A stretch of 64,000 nucleotides of DNA from Xiphophorus maculatus. Its lineage: Eukaryota > Chordata > Actinopteri > Cyprinodontiformes > Poeciliidae. Within the stretch, counting starts at the first letter, position 1. The number at the start of each line of letters is the position of its first letter. Where the stretch lies: positions 29,324,245 to 29,388,244 of the forward strand of contig NC_036447.1 of assembly GCF_002775205.1 (NCBI RefSeq). Direction: 5' to 3'. The notes beneath the pieces are model-generated. The model was not told the origin of the DNA. It worked only from the letters and a program-made list of their open reading frames with translations, and searched no databases. The translations under genes were made by a program, and so were the position numbers. Of the stretch, positions 1-12,155 are shown one piece after another.

Positions 1-204
1 TTGAAGCTGTGTTGCTGACCTGAAAGGGATAAGAATAAAAATAAAGCTTTTATTTTATGCTTATTTTCTTCTCCAACAGTCTGTTCTAAATTCATATTAT
101 CAATGCACCAAAAATATTATTTTTATTATTTTATTAATTTACTACTAATCTTCTCATCTGAAATCAGAGCACTAATCCAACTGGTTGGACCCAGCTTTAA
201 GCAT

Positions 205-285
205 GCTCAACGTTGTCACTTGTTAAGCATGGTGGTGGTAGCATCATGCTGAGGGTCTGGTTCTTTGACATGTAGGTGTTTCAAA
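205..285 (+). mobile_element. Tc1-like transposon scrap
   Basis: The stretch around 220-265 reads as the phrase, common in fish Tc1-like transposase genes, in which a GGTGGTGGTAGCATCATGCTG core encodes a glycine-rich segment. Only this small piece is visible and no terminal repeat was found. Confidence 0.4.
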
Positions 286-861
286 GAAAGGGAATGAAGT
301 CATAAAAAGACGTTTAGACTGCCTTCAAATGAAATGAAAACACAGATAAAAGCTGACAAACAGTGAACTTCTGAAATGACTCTAATCTTAACGTATCATA
401 ATTTTGTGAGCTGTGCTTAAAATCCAGGTCCAGTCCAGGAATCCAGTCAGTTTAAAGGGCCGGTACCAATTCTAATAGGAAGAGTGGCAACATGTATAGC
501 CAGGGTGTTGCTGTTGGCAACAAAAAAGCCTGAGGTCGAGGTACATCGACCCCTAATGCGTACGGGATCGTTTACGTATGTGGGCCTGTATGCATACTTC
601 TGAGCCTGTAACTTAAGACTGGCTCAGGCTGTGCTTGTATTTAACATGTGGCTGCTTTTTCACTCATGTACCACGTCATGACACGCTGCTCCTTTTTGTC
701 TTAGGCAGCAGTAAAGGTTGCAACCTGAAACCTCTCTTCCCAGCAGACAAAAATGTCTCTACACAACAGGAAAAACTAGATCTATACCTGAAAGTTTCAC
801 TGCTGCCATTTTAAAAGATTAGCAGAGTCTGACTCACTGTTAGAAAATATAAAAGGATGGA

Positions 862-882
862 GGGGGGGGGGGGGGGGGGGGG
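862..882 (+). repeat. Poly-G tract (21 G)
   Basis: An uninterrupted run of 21 G follows GGATGGA. Its length may be affected by assembly or polymerase slippage. Confidence 0.95.
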
Positions 883-1907
883 TGACTCAGTGTTCTTCAG
901 CTGTATTATGTGATTTTATGCAACACCTTTGGATTTGTGACAGTGTGTCACAGAGATGTTAGTAGCTTCTTTCAAATTTGATACAAAAATAATTTATTAA
1001 AGAACAACAAAGTGTCTCCTCAGAGCCATTCAGCAAAGTCTGCTAGATTATTAGCCGACATCAGATGGGGCCTTGACACAGGCAGGTAGACATTATGACG
1101 TCTTTAACCGATAAGGCTTTATTATTTGCACATTTATTACCTTGGAAATGCTGCTGGACCGACTGCCAGAGCGCCCAGGAGCTTTCCTTCCCTGCAAAGA
1201 AGGCAAACGTAACTCTGAGTAATAAACATAAAACAATATTGTTCCTCATAATGTTGCTGGCCCAGACGGAGCTCGACTCACACGGTTCCAGAACGGAAAC
1301 AATCACCATCAGTTCTAAACTACCCAGGCAATCAGTGATGTTTTCTACGGAAGCCGGGAAAGTCATTTTTTCCGTGGCTTATGTTAATTACCCATTTTCT
1401 CGAGATAGCGAGTTGATTTCCCAAATGTTTTTTTCCAGATAAGTTAATTTCCAGATGTTTTTTTCTCCATACAACGAGCTAACTTCCCATTGTCTCAAGA
1501 TAAGTTCATTTTCCTACGGTTTTCTAGATATAGCGAGTTATTTTCCGGTTTTCTGTATGTATCATTTCCTGATAGTTTTCTTGAGATACCGGGTTAACCA
1601 GGTCTAAGTTCCAAATATTCACCTGGATATTTTTTTTTGTTGTTGCTTATTTTAAATTGTACGAAGTTCTTTTAATGTCCTGTGAGTAAATATATTTGCC
1701 CATTTCTCCACAACAACAGGAACTTTTCAATTTACCGTCTACAGTCTAAAACAATCTATTAAAAATTAGGATCAAACTGAAGAAAACGTGCTACTTACAA
1801 CGGCGGGAGTCAAATTACCGTAATAACCCAATATTGGCTGGAAAGCGCAACGTGTCCCCTTTCAGAAACCGTTGGAGTTTTTCAGATTACGTTGGCTTGG
1901 AAAAGCA

Positions 1908-1968
1908 AACACACACACACACACACCAATCAGCAATGGATGAATGGTGTGTGTGTGTGTGTGTGTGT
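1908..1968. repeat. Paired AC and GT microsatellites
   Basis: An (AC)n run at about 1908-1925 is followed, 24 bp later, by a (GT)n run at about 1949-1968. The two can pair as an inverted repeat and form a hairpin. Confidence 0.8.
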
Positions 1969-2039
1969 ATCTATTCTTGCAAGGACTGCTCTAAGTTGCT
2001 TTTTATATTGACAGCATGTTATATTTTATTTTTATTTTG

Positions 2040-2173
2040 TCTACAATTGCTACTCAGTGGTGGATGTTGTGTGTCTTGTCTCTATGTTGCTGTAACTGCG
2101 AAATAATTTCCCTGCTGGGATGAATAAAGTAATTCTATTCTATTCTATTCTATTCTATTCTATTCTATTCTAT
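2040..2173 (+). mobile_element. LINE-type 3' tail ending in (ATTCT)n
   Basis: The segment reads like the 3' tail of fish non-LTR elements: a CTGTAACTGCGAAATAATTTCC-like stretch, GGGATGAATAAAG, then a pentanucleotide ATTCT array at about 2133-2172. No coding remnant is visible upstream. The family assignment is from memory. Confidence 0.5.
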
Positions 2174-3297
2174 GTGTGTGTTAAATGTGATTTCATCCCT
2201 CTGACGTTGTCTCGTGCATTTGAAGGATAACTCGTCATCAGAAAAAAAAAGCGGAGTCGTCTGCTCTCGGCTTCATGCCTGTAAAAATATTAATTTCAAA
2301 CCAGATGACGTAACTCCACCTGATTTTACAACCAAAACAAAGTTTAACCTTTAAAACTAGTTTGATCAGAAAAAATGAAATCAAAATGTGTGACGCATTA
2401 ACACCAGCTTGCAAACAAGATAATCTTATAGTAATTGCTCCCAAAAATGAAAAAGTGGATAAAAAAAACAAACTAATGTTCAACCTGACCGCCTTTTCGC
2501 ACCTCCTGTTTCTGCGGCGTTGCCTGATCCTGCTGTAGTTACAGTTTTAAAATCCAACATCAGAGGTCACAGGTCACATGTCCTCACAATTTCACCGTGA
2601 TCCGCGCTAAAGCCACGAATCCTATTAGCCGTTTTTGTCCAGCTCCAGGGGCACCACGCTGTTCATCAGGGGGTTGCTATTTAAAGGCAACTTAAGGACG
2701 TTTACCCCGAACAGCGATCGCTCAGGCCTTGAACTACACCATCGCCTGATCAGCCGTGGCCTCGGCTCCTCACTGCAGGAGTTAACGGTTCAGGATTTAG
2801 GCGATTACTTTCACAGACTGGGTCTGCTCCGTGCTGGATCAGTAGAAAAATATTTATAGCACTCAGCCACGGAGAAAAGTCAGGACACCCTCTGCTAGTT
2901 GTTTGGTTTTCTTAAACATATCCATTTTCTGGTTTTTAAACGGGTTCAAAAACATATTCCACCCTACTATCATTTATTAAACTCACCTGAAGCCAAAGAA
3001 GACAGGTTTGAGTTTTGATTCAAAATCATTTTTCAGCTCCACTAACAGCAAAAATACATTTATATAAAACATGAATGTAAAGAAACGTTTTCTACAGTTA
3101 TGTTGTCATTTTTAACTCCCAGAGCAGATTAGCTGAACAGAAATCGCAGAGTTTGTGTCCAGAATTTGGAGCGTTGTTTAGAACAGCCAATCAGAGGGCA
3201 TAATGAAGTGAGGTGGAAATCATTGAAAAATGCTGTCTGGATTTGTTCAGGTCATTTTTGAGTGAAATAAAATTTGAGTTAATGATGTGAAACATTT

Positions 3298-3812
3298 AAA
3301 TCTGCAGTAGACAACTTTATATGAAACATATGTGTTTACATATTAATCACCATGCCACAGATAATCTGGAAAAAAAGGGGAAAGAAAGAGGACCTCTACC
3401 TTTTCCCAGACTCCCACTGGGCCTCTGGGCTCTGATTGGAAGCAACCAATCAGAGCTCAGAGGCGGGTCTTAGTGCTGCCAATCATGCCTCCCATCTCCT
3501 TGTTCTCTGCTACGATACAACTTCTTCCTCTCAGCAGTCTGCCATGAATGCTCAAGCTAGTTAGAGTAGCTTGAGCTATGAGTAACAATTTTGTTACAAC
3601 TCCTGTGAAGTTGTTTCTCTGCCATTAACACATTTAGCAGCGTACACAAGTTGATTGACAGCGCCAAGTCCCTCCTCCTGTCTTTGGTGGTTTCATGGCT
3701 ATTTCATCAGACCAATCTTTTCCTGGATAATCTGTCTCATACTGTCCTGACATAGTGATTGTTATTTATGTAAAAAAGAAATAAATAATAAAAGTTAAGT
3801 ACTGCAGTAAAT
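3298..3812. mobile_element. MITE family B copy
   Basis: It is bounded by TTAAATCTGCAGTAGACAAC on the left and an inverted counterpart, AAAGTTAAGTACTGCAGTAA, on the right. It contains the family core (a GATTGACAGCGC-like stretch, then CTCCTCCTG) also present near 7340, 24180, 38520 and 60330. This is a diverged copy with no open frame. Confidence 0.6.
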
Positions 3813-5789
3813 CTAAACAAAAGCCCAGAAGAATTGAGTGACCTGGATTCATGGGTGATGTAGTGATTCTAAAACCACTGTGGGCTTCTGAGAACTTAGA
3901 ACACAGATCAATGAGTCACATCTGCTCAGAAACAAACCACAGTAAACAGGTTACTGCCCCACATATCACCATGTTACACCCACACAGGGCAGTCATGTTG
4001 GCTTTGGAAAAATTCTTGAGGTTTTCTACAGAATGAAAACCAACAAGATCCTGAGGATATGACTAAAAACATTATTGTTGTTTTGCCTTTTGTGGCAGAA
4101 AGAAATATATATTTAGTGGGAAAAAAACTAACGTTAAAAACCCAGACTGCTTTATAAACGACAGGATAAAAGTTGCAGTTTTTTTATGCAAGTGCTTTTC
4201 TAGAACACAAATGCATCTACAATTTACAATAACTTTTCAGAACTTTGATCCAATAAATCAGAGAGAAAAAACTAATAGCAAACTGGTGTTTTGAAAGTTT
4301 CCTATGGTGACGTATATCAATCAGGGAAAATCACTGAAACAAACAGGACACACTCCCTCGCCATGCTCTAAGCTGATCAAAGGATTTTCTGATAGCCAGC
4401 CGCCTTTAAACCATTCGTCCCGTTAGGAGTGAGAGCGAGCGTTGCTGTCAACAGACACCTCCATGTGTCAGAGGTTTGCACTTCTATTGGTTCATCAGTC
4501 AGAGATCAGTTTCCCCTGATGAGTCAGAAGAAAAGTTCACCTGTTTCTCCACTCAACCGCGACTCTAATTTCCAGTTCGGTTCCACGTTGGTGGAAATGT
4601 TCAACGCTTTCATTCACGAAGGTATGAATTGTTGCTGTGGTTTACTGACAGAAGACTGGCAGCCGCTTTCTTCTGCACAACCAACCCACTGATATAGTAA
4701 TGCATATCACAAGATTTACCATATATACACCAATGATACATCATTTGTATTTAATCAGTTACAAATTGGATCAAAACTGAACTTTCCTTCCGGAAGAAAA
4801 GCCGTGATCAAATACTGAGAAGAACTTTGACAAAGTAAAAAGAAGAAAAACTCACTCACTGTAACAGAGAAGTGTTGCAATGTGTTACAAGTTTCCTTTT
4901 TAAAATGTAATATGTTTTTTTGTTTTTTTGCAGCTCTGCTGTTTTTTTGGACACAAAAGTATTAAGATGTTTGCTCATTAGTCAGAATTATCATCCGCAA
5001 GAAAACTGTAGAAAGTTTTGTAACAGCCTGAGACCAGAGCGGCCTCTGAGTGCTAAGATAAAGATCTGCTTCTTGGGGTTTTGTTTCATGATCTGCACCT
5101 TATAGGACAATTATTCTGCCCTTCGAGTTTCAGATCATACTTGTTTGTAAAAAAAAATAACAGAAAATAACTGAGGGGTCTCACACATTTTTTAGCTCAT
5201 ACCTGATGGGTGTGATATCAACATTTTAAAGTTATAGAAGCACCGCAGAGACTGGAGGTTCTCCAGATGCAAAGACTCATCATGTGACCATTGCCCCTCC
5301 CCATCTGTTGCTGGGACTGTCTATTAGCTGGCTCAGAGGAGGAAAATGCACTTTTTTGCTCATCAGAAATCCAACTTCAGCTGTTTGGAAAACATTTGCG
5401 TCTGCCGCAGCCGCCTCGTAAAGCAGACTGTATATCAGAGTGGGATTCTCTGCATAAAAGGAAAAGCGATGTATTCTAATATATGAGCTGCAGTTGCTGG
5501 CTGCCTGAGTGGAGGAGCACAAATGAATAACTGGTTAACATCTTGGTAAACTTTTATTACTCCATCAAAATGTTAGAATATTGTGATATATTCACTTAAA
5601 AGTTACCAAATTTAGTGAGTAATATTTTTTCCCCTTTTGTGTTTAAGATAAAGAAAACAATTCAGAAGATATTAGAATTATTCTAACCGTGGAGGGAAGA
5701 ACTTATTTTTAAATAAAAAGCAGTTAAGTTGTAACTCCTGCAGATCAGAAACATCAAGCTGAATTATTTTCACCAGCACAGGCCTGTCA

Positions 5790-5935
5790 TTGTTTTCTCC
5801 TACTCTGCTGTAATGTCATGTTTTTCTGCTGGTTTACCGTTTTAATGTCCTTCCCATCATGTAAAGCACTTTGAACTGCCTTGCTGCTGAAAATGTGCAA
5901 TACAAATAAAACCGTCTTGCCTTGAAAACTTGGGG
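5790..5935 (+). mobile_element. LINE-type 3' tail
   Basis: The segment ending in a TAAAGCACTTTGAACTGCCT stretch and a short A-rich CTTGCCTTG end matches the widespread 3' tail of teleost L2/CR1-type elements. No reverse transcriptase frame remains. Confidence 0.45.
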
Positions 5936-6104
5936 GAGGGAGGAAATGCTTTTTTACCCCCAATTTCTCTAAGTGCCCAAAGTTTCTTGGTAATAACAAA
6001 CTTCCTTCAAAATAAAAGTTAATCCAAGAAGTAGCATGAAGATAAATATCCACATTTCTACATAAAAGCTCTAAAAACCCCTTCTGCTCGCTTACTCTTA
6101 GCCT

Positions 6105-6310
6105 GTCACCAGAAGTTATTGTGAAAAAAATAATATTGTTGTTTTGAGACCATTTTCAAGTAATATAATGGTAATGGGGATAATAATGCAAGAACACACT
6201 CTCAAAGATCAATAAACTTTAAATTCTAATGAACATTTATCACTGGAACTGGCATTTTAAATATCCAAAATAAACAAAACAACAGAAACAACAAATGAAA
6301 TGAATTATAT
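6105..6310. repeat. Interspersed repeat family D copy
   Basis: The sequence with GTTGTTTTGAGACCATTTTC and CTTTAAATTCTAATGAACAT recurs at 34235-34385 and 43612-43812. I recognise no coding potential. It is a dispersed, diverged repeat of unknown class. Confidence 0.55.
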
Positions 6311-7026
6311 AAACAAAACTGTCCTTCCAAAAAAAAAAAAAAAATAAGTGCTTGTTAAAACCAAAACCCCAGACTGAAAACTTTTGTCATCTACTTTTTA
6401 GTAGAAAAAGAAAAAACCAACAGATCATGTAAATAGAAATAAATTTCTAATGCAATTGATTGATTTATTGAATATTGCAACAGGCCCAGCTTACTCTACA
6501 CATTTCTGCAGTCAATAGATACGTACAGTACTCAAAGCTTCCAGCACTATAGATGCACAATGGAAGTAAACACCAGCAGGCGACCATTACAGAACAATTC
6601 AAGAAAAAAAAAAATCATGTTAAAAAAACTAAACTAAAAACCTCACCACCTCATCTTGTTTGAAAAACCCATTGAAAAACAGAACTGCAGAAGAATAATC
6701 ATTTCAGAGTAGACGTGTTCCTCTTACCCGAGTCTCTGCTCCTCTGAACACTTGAGTGTGAGGCACAGAGAGGAATTTACAGTCTGTGTGTGGACATGTG
6801 CTGGTTAGCGCTGAGGGGGATTAGGTGCTGTGGCGTGGACCGACGGATAAATTCTGGTTCCACCTCCAGCCGCATTTAGATGGGCACCCGGGAAGCCCCG
6901 TTTGTATTTGTGCAGCATGTTTGAATGAGCTTTAGCTTTAAGGAATTATGAATGTTTGGAAAAAGAAGAATCCTTAGCAGTGGAGCTACAATCTGCTGCC
7001 TTTTTAACAGGTGCAGATCTTCATAG

Positions 7027-7536
7027 TTTAAAGTTGCAGTTTGGGGCGTGCCGTGGTGACGGGGACAGCGTGACCCATGTTTGGAGGCCTTAAGTCCTCG
7101 ACGCGACCGTCGCGGGTTCGACTCCCGGACCCGGCGACATTTGCCGCATGTCTTCCCCTCCTTTCCTGTCAGCCTACTTTTAAAAAATAAGGAACACTAG
7201 AGCCCACAAACTTGCCACTGTTAATCCGCTGTCATCGGTGGTCATGCTAACTAGCCTTAACATTGATGGCAGGCTATGTTGTGGTGAACCAGCTGTAGCT
7301 TAGCACAAAGCTAGTGGGAGGGGGTGAGCACAAGGGTGATTGACAGCGCTAAGACTCTCCTTCTGGCTCTGATTGGTTGTTTCTGACTGAGTGGCGTACT
7401 TCTCCAGTTAGTACTGGGAGCACTGGGAGAAAGCAGAGGAGCTGGATCTTTTCACAAATGCCATGAAATAATAATAATTTTAACAAATATGTTTCAAAAA
7501 ACCTATTTTTAAAATAAAAGTTACATATTGCAGGTT
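7027..7536. mobile_element. MITE family B copy carrying a SINE
   Basis: The left end TTTAAAGTTGCAGTTTG is followed at once by a tRNA-type SINE. The right end AAAGTTACATATTGCAGGTTT closes the element. The middle has the family B core, including GATTGACAGCGCTAAGACTC. It reads as an element interrupted near its left end by the SINE. Confidence 0.55.
7044..7190 (+). mobile_element. tRNA-derived SINE
   Basis: The element starts GGGCGTGCCGTGGTGACG and has a clear RNA polymerase III B box (GGTTCGACTCC at 7115-7125), then a tRNA-unrelated body. Three minus-strand relatives occur at 32662-32855, 42264-42449 and 43393-43572. It is not an intact tRNA gene because no cloverleaf with an anticodon loop could be drawn. 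Confidence 0.7.
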
Positions 7537-8254
7537 TTAGTAGAAAGAACCATAAGTCCTAAAAAGTAATATGTAATGTAATAGATATAAATAAAATATA
7601 AATAACACAGTGGCTTCAAGGCTTTTACCATGGCAACTGGAGATACTCTTTGCACAAATAATAGCGCGTAAGCTGATAAAATGAAAACACTCCCAACATT
7701 AAAATCAGGACATGCAAGGGTGAGACCTTTAACATTTCTGAAGTACATGGAAACTTTATAGATTCTGACAAGGCAATCAGAATATGTAATTAACCAAAAT
7801 ATGCACAAGGCTTGATGTACAATATAAATAAACATCATTTAACACAAAGCAATTGAAAAAAAACAAAAGACAGTTTCCATACTGTCCAAACTTTCAATAT
7901 TAGCTGGGCTTTTAATGTTTCACAGATTTAAGTTAGAAGCAGAAAGCCTGTGACTGTTTCAGAATGGCCTGTAGAGAATGATGAAATTATTTTTATATTT
8001 GTAAAACCGAAGTCTATGTATGTGACACATCTAGGCTGGCTGACTGTAATTATTTACAACCAAGATTCACTAAAATATCAACATTTCATAAATGGAGAAT
8101 GAGATTTATACCGACGGGCAACAGATCGGATTGTTCCAGTGTATTGTATTTTCCACCCACATGGCACCTTTTCATAGCAGAGTAACTTTGTTACCTTTAT
8201 TTGTTATAAAAATGATCTATACATCAAATATGGTTTAATAGACATTTTACGTTG

Positions 8255-8710
8255 TAATTTAGTGCCTTGAAATTTGGCCTCTGTCTCTTTAAAAGCTTCT
8301 GCTCCTCCTGAAACTCCCCCTTTAGGAAGACATCGCAACATGGCTGCTCTATTAGCACTGGTAAAAACGTTGTTTTTACCAGTGTTGCTCTGAGAAGTAG
8401 CTCTTAAAAAGAGCTCAGTTCCACCAAATGCTGCTATTTGCTGCTGGCTAGTCTGAAGGAGCTGAGTAGCGGCTCTGAGAGGCAGAAGCTTGGAAAGCGC
8501 AGCTCAGAGGAGAAATTTCATCTCCAAGGCAGCATCAGGTTCCTCCAAGTGTTTTGCACACCTGAATGGTTGCCATAGAGATTAAAAGATTTCTCAAACA
8601 TGCATGAAAGAATCAAGGCAAAACTCCAGGTATGTGTTTGATGAAGGAATAACTTTATAACATGGTGTAAAGCTCAAAATAGTACATTTTAGATAACGCT
8701 GTCCCTTTAA
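8255..8710 (-). mobile_element. MITE family A copy (reverse)
   Basis: Reverse-oriented copy: it contains CATGCATGAAAGAATCAA and the TAGTCTGAAGGAGCTGAGT core and ends in CGCTGTCCCTTTAA, close to the inverse of the family terminus. The left side is degraded. Confidence 0.6.
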
Positions 8711-9973
8711 ATGATGCAGCATAAATGAGATAAAAATGGATAAGAATAATAAGCTAAATATTTTGTCTCAGATGAAATAGAGTAAAAGGTGACTGTGGCC
8801 ATGGGGAGTTAATATTTTTACTAGTTTCTATTATCTTCAGTTTCTTCTTCTAAAAATCATAAATCACCAAAATATTATTCAGTGATCCAATAATCATATG
8901 ACTTTAGCTCATGCTAAGCTATGCCAACTCTCTGTCTGCTCTCATTCATTTGCCTCAGTGTGCTCAGTGCTTGAAGTTGCCGTCATTGGAGGGAGTTTCA
9001 GTTTACTGTGTGATTCAGGTCATAACTGATTGCAGATGTAACAGGATTTCATGTTTTCGTAGAATATGTTTCATTTTTTATTTTCTTGCAAAATATATTT
9101 TCGCTAAAACACAAGAAACAATACAGCAGCAGCTTAAGCAAACCGGACAAACCTAAGCAAGAACTCAGCTGGTGATGTCATTGGTCCACTTTTTCTAACT
9201 CTAAATTGGCAACCAATAGGATCAGCCGCCTGCTGTTGGAGGGAAAGCGAGAGCTAAAACCTGGGAACCAGGACTGGAAGTTATTTTTGGTCTATTGTTG
9301 TCTGCGAATTGTCTTAGCCAGTTTAAAAATACATTTTAATCTTTGACTATTTGACCTGCTTGAACACAAAAGTACACAGAAGTAGGTTGGGATTTGCATC
9401 AGCAGTTATGAAAGCCCTAAATAATTTTTAGCAGTTTTGCTATCCAACAGTCAGACGTACCTTACTTCTGCGCTGTGACATGTGACAAATCATGTTTGTG
9501 ACATGTCAAAGCTGCAGAACGAAAACACATCAAGCCACCCTGCACTCTGATCTTGACACTAATTAACCACATCACCGTGTGTATCAGGAGTGCCATCAGC
9601 AGAGCGTTAAAAACACAAACATTCCAGGAACTCTGTGACCTCAGGTTTCCGCTGTGCTGCCACACAAAATCACTTTGTAGCTTCATGCATTTTTAATGAC
9701 ACGAGGTTTCTTCAAGCAGAGTACTGTGACACTCTGGGACTACTTTGCTTCGAGTTGTGATGGGGCCGCTGCCGTCTTAAGACTGCGAAGGTTTCCATGC
9801 ATCTCCATCACACAAGAGAGTAAAAAGTAGTCAGAAGGAAAAAAAATAAATAAATCAAACATGCTGAACATGTTTTAGATTCCTGCCACCAGGAAGTCCA
9901 GATGACTGAAATGTGAGTGGACCTCAACTGTTTCTGTGAGTTCTGCTGGTGTTGGGGCGGGTCAGGATCTCAC

Positions 9974-10060
9974 CTCGTTCTTTTCTTTGGAGCGAGAGGC
10001 ACTCTTTCCGTTGCCAGCCGTCTCTCTCGCCGGGACCACAGTTATCTGCTGTACCGGCAT
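9974..10060 (-). CDS. marchf1: marchf1 first coding exon (membrane E3 ubiquitin ligase, N-terminus)
   Basis: Reading from the ATG at 10060-10058 gives 29 codons beginning MPVQQITVVPARETAGNGKS and ending KEKNE, followed directly by a consensus donor (GTGAGATCC, phase 0). This resembles the N-terminal leader of MARCH1/MARCH8, which starts with an MP-x-x-QI hydrophobic stretch and then a basic Lys/Arg/Ser segment before the RING-CH domain. MARCHF1 is a membrane-bound E3 ligase that ubiquitinates surface proteins such as MHC class II. The RING-CH and transmembrane exons are not in the window and must lie beyond position 1. As I recall it, MARCH1 is the minus-strand neighbour of SMIM31/APELA in human, which supports the call. 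MARCH8 is the main alternative. Confidence 0.72.
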
Positions 10061-10480
10061 GCTGCTGTTTCCAGGCAACGCTCCGGTGCTACTCCCGCAG
10101 CGTTCCCAGCATTCCCATCACGGATCGCCTCCCCGCTCCTGGACCAGAGGCTGCTGTTTGGAGAAAACCAGACGCCGGCAGCCGGATTGCGCTCCCTTAT
10201 CAGCCCAATCCGGATCATCGGAGGGATGGAGACAAAACGGGATCAGGTCACCGAGGCAACACGGAGACAGTTCTGAGGATGGTGGGGTGTGAGGTCGTCA
10301 TGGCGACTGGGGAACTACTCAACAGTGTGCGCCGTTCGCTCCCCTTCCTCCACAACCCCGTCCACTTCCAGTAAAGTGGTAAACAAGACAGCAGGGATGG
10401 CGTGTGGTGTTGTGGCGCGCGCGTCTGTGAGCAGTCTGTGGCCGTGAGGAGGAGGAGGCGGGGCTAAGGACTCTGTCGTG
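10061..10480 (-). promoter_or_regulatory. CpG-rich 5'UTR/promoter region of marchf1
   Basis: The region upstream of the marchf1 ATG is CpG-rich compared with its AT-rich surroundings, including GGCGCGCGCGTCTG near 10416 and a GGCGGGGC GC-box near 10456. No TATA box was seen. The transcription start is not resolved. Several overlapping plus-strand frames here are composition effects. Confidence 0.5.
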
Positions 10481-10895
10481 CTTCCTGTATAACAGGCATA
10501 AGGTTCACAAGGATTAAGGCTTAGACTAACCCCAATCTGCTCCTCTGACCAGTGGTGGAGGTAATAAGCTTACACAACTTGTTCACATGGACAGCAGTCT
10601 CACACACACACCCTCCCCCCCACACACACAGACTGCTCAGACTCCCTGCGGTGCAGCAATATGCTGACAGACATTAAACACCTTCTCCCTCCTCCAGGTT
10701 AGAGAGAGGAATACAGGCACATCCAACTGGACACAAAGTGAAAAATTAACCCAATCAGAGAGTGCTGCTGAAGTGTGTGAGGATGATGAAGGATGATGAA
10801 GGGTGGATCCATCTTTGCGACTGCCTCAGGTCATGAGGATTGTGACTGACATAATAGGAATGTGGGAGAGTTAAAGGGATGGCTGACACAGCAGT

Positions 10896-11290
10896 GTCAT
10901 GTGGTGCGGTGGTGAGGCAGAGGCAACAGACAACAGACCCAGGTCGAGATGAATAGATAGTTTTTAATGAAAATCAAAATCCAAAAGACCAGGCAGCGAC
11001 AAAGAGTCTCTGGGGCCGCCCGGAGGCGGCGACAACTAGGAGCACTGAGAGGCGGGGGCTCGAGAGGAGCACTAAGAGTCTCGGGAGGAGCACTAAGGGG
11101 CGGAGACTCGGAACTGGCACTAGGGAAACACCCACTAACTGGGGCCGATAACCCACTAACTGGGGATGGGAGCGGAAGTGGTCCGGAGCGGACTGTTGGA
11201 GCCAGCAGCGGAGGAAGTCCAGAGAGGCGCCTGGGAGCCGGCAGCGGAGGAAGGGATAATAAACACACAGAAAAACACGGAACATGACAA
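10896..11290. repeat. GC-rich imperfect minisatellite block
   Basis: Between about 11010 and 11240 a unit containing GGAGGAGCACTAAG and GGAGCCGGCAGCGGAGGAAG recurs in imperfect tandem form, and two CACTAACTGGGG repeats occur near 11130-11165. CATGTGG and ACATGACA flank the block. The long frames here on both strands are low-complexity (P/L/S/G/R-rich) and do not look like a protein. The transposon class is unknown. Confidence 0.55.
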
Positions 11291-11593
11291 GCAGTGGTCC
11301 CGGGGTTGGGAGGCTTTCACTGTCCCAAAAATAAACAGATGTAAACATTTTCACAGTTTGACTTTTACAAATATTACTAGTTCTGAGTAAACCCAGGGTT
11401 CTCAAACTTCATGTTCAAACATCCAAACTGGATATCGAGGAAAAGGTCCAGAACAACTGGTGATGAGCAAATTACTTCTATTATTTTCTTACGACCCGCT
11501 GATCAAATGTATGTTTTTTAATGGTGAGAACTGCTAAGTTTTTGACCTTAAGCTGCTCTAATGTCTGACAGTGAACTGAAATGTAATTGATTA

Positions 11594-12155
11594 AAAGGGG
11601 AAGTATCATGTAAAATTGACTGAGCTTTACATCATATTATAATGATCAAAACAAAAACATATCTGGAGTGTTGGTTTGATTCTTTGACGCATGCTTGAGA
11701 AATCCTTTAAACTCCATGGCAACCGGTCAGCTGTTCAACATGACTGGGTAGCTCCGCCTACGAGGACAAAGCTCCTCCTTAGAGCTGCAGCTTCCAAGCT
11801 TCCCGATCACAGAGCAGCCCCCCCACTCAGATCCTTCAGCCTAGCCAACAGCAATTAGCAAACACCTGCTGTAACTGTGCATACTGAGCTCGTTATAAGT
11901 GTTGCTTCTCAGTGCAAAGCTGGTAAAATGTTGTTATAGGGCTAACTGAGGGCGTTGTGATGACTTCCTGAAAGCGGAGTTTCAGAAAGACTTTAAAAAA
12001 ACGGAGTACCAATTTCAAGGTTTTAAATTATGAAGTCAAATTTCTTATAAGTCATACTTCATATATGTAGCACTTTTATAACAACTGAAGTTAACAGTTA
12101 TGTGATTGTGTTATAAATTGGCACTAGGTGTCTGTGAAACATTGTTCCTTTAAGA
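11594..12155 (+). mobile_element. MITE family A copy (forward)
   Basis: Nearly full-length copy starting TTAAAAGGGGAAGTATCATG and ending in a TGTTCCTTTAA terminus. It contains the shared GAGCTGCAGCTTCCAAGCTT and TAGCAAACACCTGCTG segments. No transposase frame. Confidence 0.7.

Larger units (their letters stand above)
1..9973 (-). other. Presumed first large intron of marchf1 (no exon seen)
   Basis: This region lies downstream, on the minus strand, of the marchf1 first coding exon. I found no convincing coding exon on either strand. It holds a poly-G tract, CA/GT and ATTCT microsatellites, LINE 3' tails, MITE copies of families A, B and D, a tRNA-type SINE and a Tc1-like scrap, listed separately. 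Open frames such as those at 2635-2859 and 4429-4692 have no recognisable domain and no convincing splice context. That it is marchf1 intron is inferred from the donor at 9973. Confidence 0.5.

Noticed and set aside
1095-1442. 115-codon plus-strand frame
   Set aside because: No domain, no conserved motif, no splice sites fitting marchf1 or another gene. The opposite strand is also open.
2635-2859. 74-codon plus-strand frame in the marchf1 intron
   Set aside because: No recognisable protein and no splice sites. A TATAAAT at its end is not enough to call a promoter.
7044-7190. Possible tRNA gene
   Set aside because: The B box is good, but no cloverleaf with an anticodon stem was found and three diverged relatives exist in the window. 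It is a SINE.
9917-10374. Three overlapping plus-strand frames of 118-141 codons
   Set aside because: They lie opposite the marchf1 first exon in CpG-rich DNA, where stops are rare. No splice context and no domain.
10897-11405. Pro/Leu/Ser-rich and Gly/Arg-rich frames on both strands
   Set aside because: They are produced by the GC-rich minisatellite. Neither looks like a protein.
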